The notes under the pieces are model-generated. The model ran no database searches, had not been told where the DNA came from, and worked only from the letters and a program-made list of their open reading frames with translations. From Palsa-870 sp039935415 (GTDB lineage: Bacteria; Chloroflexota; Dormibacteria; Dormibacterales; Dormibacteraceae), in contig JBDTKH010000038.1 of NCBI GenBank assembly GCA_039935415.1, positions 1-20,276 of the forward strand: DNA of 20,276 nt. The letters run 5' to 3'. The position numbers and the translations under genes were made by a program. Below, one piece after another: positions 6,213-14,228 of this stretch. Positions within the stretch are counted from its first letter, which is position 1, and each line of letters opens with the position of its first letter.

Positions 6213-8621
6213 GTGACGACCTCAGGCGACGGCAAGAGCGCGGCGACCGCCCACAGTGACCCGGCGCTCGGCCGCCCTCTGAGCGCCGTCGAGCTCAGCC
6301 TGATCAACGCGTGGTGGCGGGCCGCCAACTACCTCTCCGTCGGCCAGATCTACCTGCTCGACAACCCCCTCCTCAAGGAGCCGCTGCGGCTGGACCACAT
6401 CAAGCCGCGCCTGCTCGGACACTGGGGCACCACGCCCGGGCTGAACCTGATCTACGCGCACGCGAACCGGGTGATCAGGCAGCGAGACCTGGACGCCATC
6501 TACGTGATGGGTCCCGGGCACGGCGGACCCGCGGCCGTGGCCAACGCGTACCTCGAAGGCACTTACACCGAAACCTATTCCGACATCACCATGGACGAGC
6601 TCGGCATGCGGAAGCTGTTCCGGCAGTTCTCGTTTCCCGGCGGAATTCCGAGCCACGTCGCGCCCGAAACGCCAGGCTCGATCCACGAAGGCGGGGAGCT
6701 CGGTTACGCACTCGTGCACGCATACGGCGCGGCGTTCGACAACCCGAACCTCACCGTGTTCTGCATAGTGGGCGATGGCGAGGCCGAGAGTGGGCCGCTC
6801 GCGGCGAGCTGGCACTCGAACAAGTTCGTCAATGCGGCGCGCGACGGCGCCGTCATCCCGATCCTGCACCTCAACGGCTACAAGATCGCCAACCCGACCG
6901 TGCTTGCCCGCATCCCCGAGGACGAGCTGCGCGAGCTGCTCGAAGGCTACGGTCACGCGCCGGTCTTCGTCAGCGGCGAGGACCCCGACTCGGTCCATCA
7001 GGAGCTGGCGGCGGCGCTCGACTGGGTGCTGGACGAGGTGGCGCGAATCCAGCTGGCGGCGCGCTCGCAGGGCGAGAGGTCCCGGCCTCGCTGGCCGATG
7101 ATCGTCCTCCGAACGCTCAAGGGATGGACGGGCCCGAAGAAGGTCGACGGCCTACAGGTCGAGGGCACATGGCGGGCTCACCAGGTGCCAGTCACCGACT
7201 TCGCCTCCAAACCCGACCACATCCGGATCCTCGAGGACTGGATGCGCAGCTACCACGCGGAGGAGCTCTTCGACTCCGCAGGCACGTTGATCCCCGAGCT
7301 GGCCGGCCTGCCGCCGGTTGGCCAGCGACGGATGAGCGCCAACCCGAATGCGAACGGCGGCGAGCTGCTCAGGGACCTTCGCCTGCCGGACTTCCGCGAC
7401 TACGCGGTGCCAGTGGACAAGCCGGGCACGACGACCACAGAGGCGACCCGCGTACTGGGCACATACCTCCGCGACGTCATTCGCGACAACCCCGACAACT
7501 TCCGGATCATGGGCCCCGACGAAACCGCCTCCAACCGGCTGCAGACCGTGTTCGAAGCGACCGACCGCGCCTGGGACGCCGAGCTCGTGGCGGGCGACGA
7601 CCACCTATCACCCGACGGCCGCGTGATGGAGGTCCTCAGCGAGCACCTCTGCGAGGGCTGGCTCGAGGGCTACCTGTTGACCGGGCGCCACGGGCTGTTC
7701 AACTGCTACGAGGCTTTCATCCACATCATCGACTCGATGTTCAACCAGCACGCGAAGTGGCTCAAGGTCACGCGCCACATTCCATGGCGGCGCCCCATCG
7801 CCTCGCTCAACTACCTACTCTCGTCGCACGTCTGGCGGCAGGACCACAACGGCTTCTCGCACCAGGATCCGGGCTTCATCGACCACGTCGTGAACAAGAA
7901 GGCCGAGGTGATTCGCGTGTACCTCGCGCCTGACGCCAACACTCTCCTTTCGGTCGCCGACCACTGCCTGCGCAGCCGCAACTATGTGAACGTGATCGTG
8001 GCCGGCAAGCAGCCCGTGCTCAACTACCTGTCGATGGATGATGCGATCGCCCACTGCACGCGCGGCCTCGGCATCTGGGGCTGGGCGAGCACTGACGAGG
8101 GCAGCGATCCCGACGTGGTCCTGGCGTGCGCCGGTGACGTCCCGACGCTCGAGACCCTCGCCGCGGCTGACCTGGTCCGGCGCCACCTGCGGGACCTCAA
8201 GGTCCGCGTCGTGAACGTGGTCGACATCATGCGCCTGCAGCCGCAAAGCGAGCACCCACACGGCATGTCTGATGCCGAGTTCGACGACCTGTTCACGAGT
8301 GACCGGCCGGTCATCTTCGCCTACCACGGCTATCCGTGGCTGATCCACAGGCTGACGTATCGGCGCAGGAATCACGACAACATGCACGTCCGCGGATACA
8401 AGGAAGAGGGCACGACGACGACACCGTTTGACATGGTCATGCTCAACGACCTCGACCGGTTCCACCTGGTGATGGACGTCATCGATCGCGTGCCTGGGCT
8501 TGGCTCCCGGTCGGCGCACGTGCGCCAGCTGATGATCGATGAGCGCTTGCGTCACCGCCAGTACACGCGCGACCACGGCGAGGACCCACCCGACATCCGC
8601 GACTGGACCTGGCCTCACTAG
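6213..8621 (+). CDS. xfp: Xylulose-5-phosphate/fructose-6-phosphate phosphoketolase
   Basis: A thiamine-diphosphate enzyme that splits xylulose 5-phosphate (and often fructose 6-phosphate) with phosphate, giving acetyl phosphate plus glyceraldehyde 3-phosphate or erythrose 4-phosphate. At 802 aa it has the normal family length. Signature segments are VMGPGHGGPA (98-107), SIHEGGELGYALVHAYGAA (156-174), the ThDP/Mg2+ motif VGDGEAESGP (186-195, Ser where Thr is usual) and LHLNGYKIANPTV (218-230). The pyrimidine and C-terminal domains follow without gaps (for example NCYEAFIHIIDSM, GYPWLIHRL). The start is GTG 6213. No strong ribosome site is visible, and the first 20 residues are a variable extension before the conserved LSAVELSLINAWWRAANYL. 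Acetate kinase starts 4 bases after the stop, completing the route to ATP. Confidence 0.97.
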   Translation: MTTSGDGKSAATAHSDPALGRPLSAVELSLINAWWRAANYLSVGQIYLLDNPLLKEPLRLDHIKPRLLGHWGTTPGLNLIYAHANRVIRQRDLDAIYVMGPGHGGPAAVANAYLEGTYTETYSDITMDELGMRKLFRQFSFPGGIPSHVAPETPGSIHEGGELGYALVHAYGAAFDNPNLTVFCIVGDGEAESGPLAASWHSNKFVNAARDGAVIPILHLNGYKIANPTVLARIPEDELRELLEGYGHAPVFVSGEDPDSVHQELAAALDWVLDEVARIQLAARSQGERSRPRWPMIVLRTLKGWTGPKKVDGLQVEGTWRAHQVPVTDFASKPDHIRILEDWMRSYHAEELFDSAGTLIPELAGLPPVGQRRMSANPNANGGELLRDLRLPDFRDYAVPVDKPGTTTTEATRVLGTYLRDVIRDNPDNFRIMGPDETASNRLQTVFEATDRAWDAELVAGDDHLSPDGRVMEVLSEHLCEGWLEGYLLTGRHGLFNCYEAFIHIIDSMFNQHAKWLKVTRHIPWRRPIASLNYLLSSHVWRQDHNGFSHQDPGFIDHVVNKKAEVIRVYLAPDANTLLSVADHCLRSRNYVNVIVAGKQPVLNYLSMDDAIAHCTRGLGIWGWASTDEGSDPDVVLACAGDVPTLETLAAADLVRRHLRDLKVRVVNVVDIMRLQPQSEHPHGMSDAEFDDLFTSDRPVIFAYHGYPWLIHRLTYRRRNHDNMHVRGYKEEGTTTTPFDMVMLNDLDRFHLVMDVIDRVPGLGSRSAHVRQLMIDERLRHRQYTRDHGEDPPDIRDWTWPH

Positions 8622-8625
8622 ACCA

Positions 8626-9717
8626 GTGCACGTCCTCGTCGTCAACGCCGGGTCCAGCTCGCTCAAGGTGAGCCTGGTCGGCCCGGACCACAGGGTCCTC
8701 GCCGAGCACACCTTCGAGATGTCGGATGGACAGATCAAGGATGGCGAGCTCGACGCGGCGGTGCGTGCGATGGGCCAGGTCGACGCGGTCGGGCATCGCG
8801 TGGTCCACGGCGGTCCTCGCTATCCGGCTTCGGTCCGCATCGATCCAGAAGTCATCCGCTACCTGACCTCGATCCTCGACCTCGCTCCCTTGCACATGCC
8901 CGCGTCGCTGGCCGGGATCGCCGCAGTCCGCCTGCTCCTACCCCGGCTCCCGGCCGTGGCTTGCTTCGACACCGCGTTCCATTCGGGAATGCCGGCCGCG
9001 GCATCGACCTACGCGATCCCGGAGGAGTGGCGTAAGCGGCATGGCATCCGGCGTTACGGGTTCCACGGCTTCTCCCACGCGTATGCAGCGCGCCGGGCAT
9101 CCGAGATGTTGCGCCGCCCGGAGTCGGAGTTAAGGGTAGTCACGTGTCACCTCGGCGCGGGTGCGTCGCTCGCGGCGGTGTGGGGCGGCCGGTCGGTAGA
9201 TACAACAATGGGCTTCACCCCGCTCGAAGGCCTGGTCATGGCGACGCGTTCCGGCAGCGTCGACCCCGGCATGATCCTGTGGCTGCAGCGACACGCCGGC
9301 GTCACTGAGATGGAGATGAACAAGGCGCTCGACCAGCGATCCGGCCTGCGGGCCCTCGCAGGCACCGCAGACATGCGCGAGGTCCTGGCGAGGATGTCCG
9401 CCGGCGACGAGAGTGCGCGGCTCGCGTTCGACGTCTACGTGCACCGCCTCAAGTCGTGCATCGCATCGATGGCCGCGGCAATGGGCGGCCTCGACGTCCT
9501 CGTCTTCACAGGTGGCGTGGGCGAGAATGCGGCGCCGGTGCGCGCCGCGACGGTCTCGGGCCTACGCTTCCTCGGACTCGAGATCGGCCCGACGCTCAAT
9601 GCGAACCTGGTCGCCGACGCGAACATCAGCGCCCCAAGCGCTCAGGTTCCAACCCTGGTGATCAAGGCGCACGAGGACATCGAGGTGGCTCGAGACGTGC
9701 GCCGACTGCTCTCTTAG
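8626..9717 (+). CDS. ackA: Acetate kinase
   Basis: Converts acetyl phosphate and ADP to acetate and ATP, using the product of the preceding phosphoketolase. GTG 8626 is chosen over the longer open frame because the conserved N-terminus VLVVNAGSSSLK then begins at residue 3 and places the family's Asn at position 7, and because the gap to the phosphoketolase stop is only 4 bases. Length 363 aa is shorter than the roughly 400 aa of most AckA, with a compact region after the first domain. Motifs: VGHRVVHGG (Arg near the acetate site), ACFDTAFH, RRYGFHGFSHAY (catalytic His), TCHLGAGASLAAV, DTTMGFTPLEGLVMATRSG (catalytic Arg) and FTGGVGENA near residue 320 with the conserved Glu. A propionate or butyrate kinase role is possible but less likely beside a phosphoketolase. 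Its stop overlaps the convergent gene's stop by 3 bases. Confidence 0.95.
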   Translation: MHVLVVNAGSSSLKVSLVGPDHRVLAEHTFEMSDGQIKDGELDAAVRAMGQVDAVGHRVVHGGPRYPASVRIDPEVIRYLTSILDLAPLHMPASLAGIAAVRLLLPRLPAVACFDTAFHSGMPAAASTYAIPEEWRKRHGIRRYGFHGFSHAYAARRASEMLRRPESELRVVTCHLGAGASLAAVWGGRSVDTTMGFTPLEGLVMATRSGSVDPGMILWLQRHAGVTEMEMNKALDQRSGLRALAGTADMREVLARMSAGDESARLAFDVYVHRLKSCIASMAAAMGGLDVLVFTGGVGENAAPVRAATVSGLRFLGLEIGPTLNANLVADANISAPSAQVPTLVIKAHEDIEVARDVRRLLS

Positions 9718-10160
9718 AGCTTTTTGAGGACGACCAGTGGAAGCTCGCGCTCGGTCAGCTTCTGCTGCTGTTCGAGATAGGGCAGTGCGGCGCCAAGCTC
9801 TTTTCGCTCTTCAGGCCCGGCGGTGCGGGCGCGGACGCCGAAACGATCCGGGCCGAGCTCGACGGTCGCGGTCGGGTGGGCGACCAGGTTGCGGTACCAG
9901 AGCGGGTCTCTCGGGGCGCCGTTGTTGGAAGCGATGATCACGAGGTTTTCACCAGACCGGCCGTAGCCGAGAACCGCGGTTCGCGGCAGGCCCGAGCGAG
10001 CGCCGATCGTGGTGAGCAGAAGAACTTTCCGCCCCGCCATGTCTCCCGTGAGCTGACCGTGATTCGCACGATGCTCGGAGATCAGCTTCTGGTTGAAGGC
10101 CTTCATGTCGCTTGGGATCTGCGGCGCCGAGCGGCCCGATGACTCGTTCTTATCGCTCAT
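9714..10160 (-). CDS. DDN-family F420-dependent nitroreductase-like oxidoreductase (copy 1)
   Basis: A 148-aa split-barrel protein of the deazaflavin-dependent nitroreductase (DUF385/Ddn) family, which use reduced F420 to reduce quinones, nitro compounds or other acceptors. The core GRKVLLLTTIGARSG (KS/R-G-xPRT follows), VIIASNNGAPRDPLWYRNL and AHPTATVELG is the family's cofactor-binding signature. ATG 10160 is chosen because homologous sequence begins about 15 residues later, the upstream open frame looks non-coding, and a TATAAA box ends 6 bases before this ATG, fitting a leaderless message. Stop codons of this gene (TAA 9714-9716) and acetate kinase (TAG 9715-9717) overlap convergently. 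Substrate unknown. A second family member lies at 16527-17024. Confidence 0.88.
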   Translation of the reverse strand: MSDKNESSGRSAPQIPSDMKAFNQKLISEHRANHGQLTGDMAGRKVLLLTTIGARSGLPRTAVLGYGRSGENLVIIASNNGAPRDPLWYRNLVAHPTATVELGPDRFGVRARTAGPEERKELGAALPYLEQQQKLTERELPLVVLKKL

Positions 10161-10204
10161 GTCGTCTTTATACGCAACGTGCGCATGGACGCGCGTACCT
10201 GAAG

Positions 10205-10396
10205 CTACGCCTGGCCCTCTGCCTTGGGTTCCATCGGATCGGAAGCCAACCCCTGGTAGATGCCGGTCCCGCGCCACTGATCCAGCCGCGCCGAGAGGTT
10301 GCTGCAGCGCTCGCAGTGCTCGATGTCGAGGCCGCCGGCCCCTGTGCGCCGGCAGTTGGGGTCATGTTCTGCGGGAAGGATCGGTGACTTGTCCAT
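10205..10396 (-). CDS. Small hypothetical protein with a Cys cluster
   Basis: 63 aa from ATG 10396, product not recognised. It has three cysteines as C15-x12-C28-x2-C31 (HCERC) with nearby His10 and His27, which could bind a metal, and a polar C-terminus rich in Pro, Glu and Gly. A TAAATT hexamer 5 bases before the ATG lies inside the dyad GGTCA-N5-TGACC (10398-10412), so it has a credible promoter of its own. The DDN gene starts 44 bases downstream on the same strand. No known family is assigned, and it is real mainly on promoter placement and composition. Confidence 0.5.
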   Translation of the reverse strand: MDKSPILPAEHDPNCRRTGAGGLDIEHCERCSNLSARLDQWRGTGIYQGLASDPMEPKAEGQA

Positions 10397-10397
10397 C

Positions 10398-10412
10398 GGT
10401 CAATTTATGACC
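10398..10412. promoter_or_regulatory. Dyad GGTCA-N5-TGACC overlapping a -10 box
   Basis: A perfect 5+5 inverted repeat with a 5-base AT-only centre. Read on the minus strand, its centre holds TAAATT (RC of 10402-10407), 5 bases before ATG 10396. A regulator bound here would cover the -10 of the 63-aa gene. Operator function is inferred. Confidence 0.35.
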
Positions 10413-10460
10413 CGCCGCGGTGCGGTTCAAACGCCATGCCATGCTGGGCAAGTTGACGAT

Positions 10461-10537
10461 TGGCGCCCCGCGAGGGACTCGAACCCCCGACCCTCTGCTT
10501 AGAAGGCAGATGCTCTATCCAGCTGAGCTAGCGGGGC
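10461..10537 (-). tRNA. tRNA-Arg (anticodon TCT), CCA encoded
   Basis: Read on the minus strand, the sequence folds as a full cloverleaf. The acceptor stem is GCCCCGC/GCGGGGC, D arm GCTC...GAGC, anticodon stem TCTGC/GCAGA around loop CTTCTAA, variable loop GGGTC, and the T arm has TTCGAGT. The anticodon TCT (complement of 10501-10503) reads AGA/AGG arginine codons, which are rare in GC-rich genomes. Discriminator base G is followed by an encoded CCA (10463-10461). Confidence 0.97.
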
Positions 10538-10553
10538 AAGGACGCCATTCGGG

Positions 10554-10559
10554 AGAATA
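10554..10559 (-). promoter_or_regulatory. Candidate -10 box for tRNA-Arg
   Basis: TATTCT on the minus strand lies 16 bases before the mature tRNA 5' end, leaving room for a short 5' leader. No clear -35 hexamer is visible, so this is tentative. Confidence 0.3.
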
Positions 10560-10580
10560 CCCGGGAAGGGGAGTGAGGAC

Positions 10581-12101
10581 TTGGGCGACAGGCTTGAAGA
10601 GCTGAAGGCGATCCTGGCCGAGGTCGTGGACCTGAGCCGGGCCTCCGCGGTGCTGGAGTGGGACCAGGAGACCTACATGCCCCCGGGCGGCGTGGCCGCC
10701 CGCTCGGATCAGATCTCGACGCTGACGCGCTTGTCCCATGTGCGGTTCACCGCCGGCGACGTCGGCCGGCTGCTCTCAGAGCTCGAGGACGAGACTGCAG
10801 GTCAACCCTATGACTCCGACGAGGCGAGCCTGGTCCGGGTCACCCGGCGAGACTACGACCAGGATCAGAAGCTGACCCCCGAGCTCGTCTCCGAGATCGC
10901 TCGTGCAAGCTCGGCCTCCCGGCCGGTCTGGGAAAAGGCGCGACGCGAGGCCGACTTCAAGCTCTTCACCCCGTCGCTCGAGAAGAACGTCGAGCTCAAC
11001 CGCCGCGTCGCCGATGCGCTTGGGTACGACGAGCGGCCTTACGACGCGCTGCTGAATCGCAACGAACCCGGCATGACGACCGACCAGCTCGAGGCCACGT
11101 TTGCCGAGCTCAAGAAAGCGATCGTGCCGCTCATCGCGGACATCGCCCGGAACGCGGACGCAGTCGACAACCGCGTCCTCTATCGGGGATTTGACCCTCA
11201 CGTGCAGGTCAGCTACGCGCTCGACCTGGTCACCAGGCTCGGCTATGACCTCGAGCGTGGGCGGCAGGACATCTCCACGCATCCTTTCTCGATCACGTTC
11301 GGACCCGGTGACGCGCGCATCACGACGCGCGTGTCGCGCGACTTCTTCAACGAGTGCCTGTTCGGCTCCATCCACGAGGCTGGGCACGCCATGTACGACC
11401 AGGGCAACTCGGACTCCGTCGACCGCACCCCGTTGTGGGGCGCGTCGTCGCCGGGAGTCCACGAGTCGCAGTCCCGGCTGTGGGAGAACCTAGTGGGTCG
11501 CAGCCGGGGTTTCTGGAAGCACTTCTACCCCAGCCTGCGCAACGCATTTCCAGACCAGCTGCGCGACATCGACGACGAGGGATTCTTCCGCGCCGTGAAC
11601 AAGTCCTATCCGTCGTTGATCCGCGTCGAGGCCGACGAGGTCACCTACAACATGCACGTCCTGCTCCGATTCGAGCTCGAGAACGACCTGCTCGAGGGCA
11701 CGCTGAAGGTGAAGGAGCTTCCCGAGGCATGGAACGAGAAGGTCAAGTCGTACCTCGGCATCAACGTGCCGAACGACCGAGAGGGCGTCCTGCAAGACAT
11801 CCACTGGTCGTTCGTGGCCTTCGGCGTCTTCCCCGGCTACACGATCGGCAACCTGATCGGTGCCCAGCTGATGGAGAAGGTCCGCGCCGACATCCAGGAC
11901 CTCGACGCCCAGATCGAAGGAGGCGAGTTCGCCGCGCTGCTGAGATGGTTGCGCAAGAACGTGCACCAGCACGGGCGCAAGTTCACGCCCAACGAGCTGC
12001 TGGAGCGCGCGACGGGAGGGCCTCTGACGGCCGGACCCTGGATCGCGTACGTAGAGAAGAAGTTCGGGGCGCTATACGGCCTGCAGCCTGATCGGCTCTA
12101 G
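10581..12101 (+). CDS. M32-family (Taq-type) metallocarboxypeptidase
   Basis: A zinc carboxypeptidase that removes C-terminal residues from peptides in the cytoplasm. At 506 aa it has the family's usual length. The HEXXH zinc site is HEAGH (His265, Glu266, His269), and the M32 signature HESQSRLWEN follows with Glu295 as the third ligand. VLEWDQETYMPPGG (residues 24-37) and the C-terminal GYTIGNLIGAQL are also conserved in the family. The start is TTG 10581, supported by AAGGGGAG about 7 bases upstream. The protein is all-helical with no signal peptide. Its TAG overlaps the convergent nitrilase stop by 4 bases (12098-12101). It lies head-to-head with the tRNA-Arg gene. Confidence 0.96.
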   Translation: MGDRLEELKAILAEVVDLSRASAVLEWDQETYMPPGGVAARSDQISTLTRLSHVRFTAGDVGRLLSELEDETAGQPYDSDEASLVRVTRRDYDQDQKLTPELVSEIARASSASRPVWEKARREADFKLFTPSLEKNVELNRRVADALGYDERPYDALLNRNEPGMTTDQLEATFAELKKAIVPLIADIARNADAVDNRVLYRGFDPHVQVSYALDLVTRLGYDLERGRQDISTHPFSITFGPGDARITTRVSRDFFNECLFGSIHEAGHAMYDQGNSDSVDRTPLWGASSPGVHESQSRLWENLVGRSRGFWKHFYPSLRNAFPDQLRDIDDEGFFRAVNKSYPSLIRVEADEVTYNMHVLLRFELENDLLEGTLKVKELPEAWNEKVKSYLGINVPNDREGVLQDIHWSFVAFGVFPGYTIGNLIGAQLMEKVRADIQDLDAQIEGGEFAALLRWLRKNVHQHGRKFTPNELLERATGGPLTAGPWIAYVEKKFGALYGLQPDRL

Positions 12102-13063
12102 CCGAAGTCGATCGGCGCCAGGACCTCGCGGTTGACCTCGAGCTTGAAGATGTCTGGGCGGCCGTAATGCCCGGCCACGTCGAGCGTCCGCTTCGCGGCT
12201 GACGCGACCGCCGGGTCACATTCCGCGTACAGGATCCCGTGCTCCTCGTGCAGCGGCCCGGCGACGATCCGGCCGCCCGGATTGACGACCACCGAGTCGC
12301 CGGGGTTGTACCAGGCTTCGAGGTCGGGGAAAAGCGTGGCCCGCTGAGGAAAGTCTTTCGGGATGTCTTTGCCACGCATCGCACACCCGTTGCCGAGGAC
12401 CCAGCACCTTCCCTCGGCGGCGATGTGCCGCATGGACGAGACCCACGTGCTGCCTTCGTCCCACGTCGGCGCGACGTAGACCTCGCAGCCTTGCGCGAAC
12501 AGAGCGAACCGCGCCAGCGGCATGTAGTTCTCCCAGCAGATCAGGCTGCCGATCCGGCCGGCCGGTGTCTCGATGACACGAAGGCCGCTCGCGTCACCCG
12601 TCCCCCACACCATCCGCTCGGGGTTCGTCGGCATCAGCTTGCGATGGCGATTCAACACCTCGCCGTCCGGGCCGATCAAGACAACCGTGTTGTAGAGGGT
12701 GCCGCGGCTGAACTGGCCGTCGCGCTCGTGGATGCCAAGCGACACGGTGAGCTTCAGCCGTCGCGCGGCGGCCTGCATCGGCTTGAGGTCGCCGGCTTTC
12801 AGGTCGACCGCGTTCTCGATCAGGCGGCCGTGAATCTCACCGGTCAGCTCGAAGTCGTTGCCGGGACGAAGCCGCCACAGCCACTCGGGGTAGCCCGGCA
12901 GCCAGGTTTCGGGAAACGAGACCAGCTTCGCACCCGCGGCGGCCGCTTCCTCGAGCAGCTTGATGCCACGCTCGAGCGTCTTTTGCCTGTGAAGAGTGAC
13001 CGGCGGATGCTGGACGACCGCGACGCGATGCTTGCCCGCCGCCTTTTTCGGCATGGCGCACAT
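12098..13063 (-). CDS. Nitrilase-branch carbon-nitrogen hydrolase
   Basis: 321 aa, C-N hydrolase superfamily. The Glu-Lys-Cys triad is visible as E52 (FPETWLPGYPEW), K142 (HRKLMPTNPER) and C176 (LICWENYMPLAR). The Cys-Trp-Glu-Asn sequence and the FPETWLPGYP block are typical of true nitrilases and cyanide hydratases (branch 1) rather than amidases, so the expected reaction is nitrile to carboxylic acid plus ammonia. The natural substrate is unknown. ATG 13063 is taken as start, with a second ATG three codons on. The basic KKAAGKHR leader precedes the first strand VAVVQHPP. It starts 20 bases after the HMG-CoA lyase stop on the same strand, so the two are likely co-transcribed. Confidence 0.93.
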   Translation of the reverse strand: MCAMPKKAAGKHRVAVVQHPPVTLHRQKTLERGIKLLEEAAAAGAKLVSFPETWLPGYPEWLWRLRPGNDFELTGEIHGRLIENAVDLKAGDLKPMQAAARRLKLTVSLGIHERDGQFSRGTLYNTVVLIGPDGEVLNRHRKLMPTNPERMVWGTGDASGLRVIETPAGRIGSLICWENYMPLARFALFAQGCEVYVAPTWDEGSTWVSSMRHIAAEGRCWVLGNGCAMRGKDIPKDFPQRATLFPDLEAWYNPGDSVVVNPGGRIVAGPLHEEHGILYAECDPAVASAAKRTLDVAGHYGRPDIFKLEVNREVLAPIDFG

Positions 13064-13083
13064 GTTGCGCCATCCCGGAGTCG

Positions 13084-13974
13084 CTAGCTCTTGTAGGGGA
13101 AGTCGCCGGCCCGGGCGAGCATGCCGGGTAGCTCCTTCTCGAGCCGGACCGCGAGCCAGCGCGAGGTTTCGATCAGCTTCTCGAGGTTGATGCCCGTGTC
13201 AACGCCGAGGCCGCGCAGGAGGTAGACGAGGTCCTCGGTCGCTATGTTGCCGGTCGCGTTCGGCGCGAATGGGCAGCCGCCTGCGCCGCCGACCGACGCG
13301 TCGAGCGAAACGACGCCTTCGTCGAGCGCCGCCACCGCGTTGGCGTAGCCGGTGTTGCGGGTGTTGTGGAAGTGGGCGCCGACCGTCGCGCCCAGAGCCC
13401 GCGCGCCGCGGACCAGCTCTTTGACCTGCGATGGGACGCCGACACCGATCGTGTCGGCCAGGCAGACCTCGTCCGGGGGCACCGCCATCAGGTGCTCGAC
13501 GATGTTCAAAACGCGCTCCAGTGGCACCGGCCCCTCAAATGGACACCCGAAGGCGACGCTGATCGTCACAGTGATCGGCAGCCGGTCGGCACGCGCCCTC
13601 GCCACCAGCGCCAGCGCCGTCTTCAGGCCTTGTTCCGTCGTCGCGTTCTGGTTGCGGCGCCCGAACTCGTCGGTGGCGGCAAGGGCGAAGTGGACCTCGT
13701 CCACGCCCGCCGCGAGCGCCCGCTCATACCCCTTCTCGTTGAGGACCAGGCCGGCATACGAGGTCCCAGGCAGGCGGTGCAGCGCGGCCATCACCTCCTC
13801 GGCGTCCGCCATCTGGGGCACCAGCTTCGGGTTGACGAAGCTGGCGGCCTCAATGCGCTTGAGGCCGGTTGCGGCGAGCCGATCGCAGAGCTCAGCGCGC
13901 ACGGCGGGGGCCAGGATTCTGGCCTCGTTTTGCAGGCCGTCGCGCGGGCCGACGTCACAGACGATGACTCCCAT
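13084..13974 (-). CDS. Hydroxymethylglutaryl-CoA lyase
   Basis: Cleaves HMG-CoA to acetyl-CoA and acetoacetate (leucine or ketone-body breakdown). The 296-aa TIM barrel shows the DRE-TIM opening CDVGPRDGLQNE (residues 6-17, catalytic Arg11 and Asp12), the metal-binding HFHNTRNTGYANA and the family's glycine/cysteine loop SVGGAGGCPFAPNATGNIATEDLVYLL region, whose Cys is catalytic in characterised lyases. Length matches the family. ATG 13974 lies 6 bases after a TACCTT -10 on the minus strand, so the message is probably leaderless. It heads an operon with the nitrilase. I see no mevalonate or leucine-pathway genes nearby, so the pathway role is open, and related acyl-CoA lyases acting on other 3-hydroxy-3-methyl acids are possible. 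Confidence 0.95.
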   Translation of the reverse strand: MGVIVCDVGPRDGLQNEARILAPAVRAELCDRLAATGLKRIEAASFVNPKLVPQMADAEEVMAALHRLPGTSYAGLVLNEKGYERALAAGVDEVHFALAATDEFGRRNQNATTEQGLKTALALVARARADRLPITVTISVAFGCPFEGPVPLERVLNIVEHLMAVPPDEVCLADTIGVGVPSQVKELVRGARALGATVGAHFHNTRNTGYANAVAALDEGVVSLDASVGGAGGCPFAPNATGNIATEDLVYLLRGLGVDTGINLEKLIETSRWLAVRLEKELPGMLARAGDFPYKS

Positions 13975-13979
13975 ATGGA

Positions 13980-13990
13980 TAAGGTAGAAC
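13980..13990. promoter_or_regulatory. Shared bidirectional -10 region of the lyase and DUF167 genes
   Basis: TAAGGTA at 13980-13986 reads TAAGGT on the plus strand (9 bases before TTG 13995) and TACCTT on the minus strand (6 bases before ATG 13974). The two divergent starts are only 20 bases apart, so one symmetric -10 may serve both directions. Confidence 0.45.
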
Positions 13991-13994
13991 GGCG

Positions 13995-14216
13995 TTGCTC
14001 ATCACCGTTCACGTTCACCCGCGAGCCTCGCGCGCGAGGACCGAGATGAACGGCGCCGTCCTCGATGTCTGGGTGAATGCTCCGCCGGTGGAGGGCGCGG
14101 CCAACAAGTCTGTCCTGCGGGCCGTGGCCGATCATCTCGGAGTACCCCTCACGAGGATCAGCCTGCGGTCGGGAGCACGCAGCCGCACGAAGATCGTCGA
14201 GGTCCAGGAGCGTTAG
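13995..14216 (+). CDS. DUF167 / YggU-family small protein
   Basis: 73 aa, matching the YggU-like DUF167 fold: ITVHVHPRASRARTE, then VWVNAPPVEGAANKSVLRAVADHLGV and ISLRSGARSRTKIVEV. The A-P-P-V-E-G-A-A-N-K block is the family signature. Function in the family is unknown. The start is TTG 13995, directly where homology begins. It diverges from the HMG-CoA lyase gene, with starts 20 bases apart, and the facing phosphatase gene's stop codon (14229) lies 12 bases beyond its own stop. Confidence 0.88.
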   Translation: MLITVHVHPRASRARTEMNGAVLDVWVNAPPVEGAANKSVLRAVADHLGVPLTRISLRSGARSRTKIVEVQER

Positions 14217-14228
14217 CCGGCTCCGGCG

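Noticed and set aside
5360..6328. 322-aa minus-strand ORF
   Set aside because: It is antisense to the HEAT-repeat gene and the phosphoketolase start, with typical GC-rich shadow composition.
6311..7933. 540-aa plus-strand ORF inside phosphoketolase
   Set aside because: It is Arg/Pro-rich, in an alternate frame of a confidently identified enzyme.
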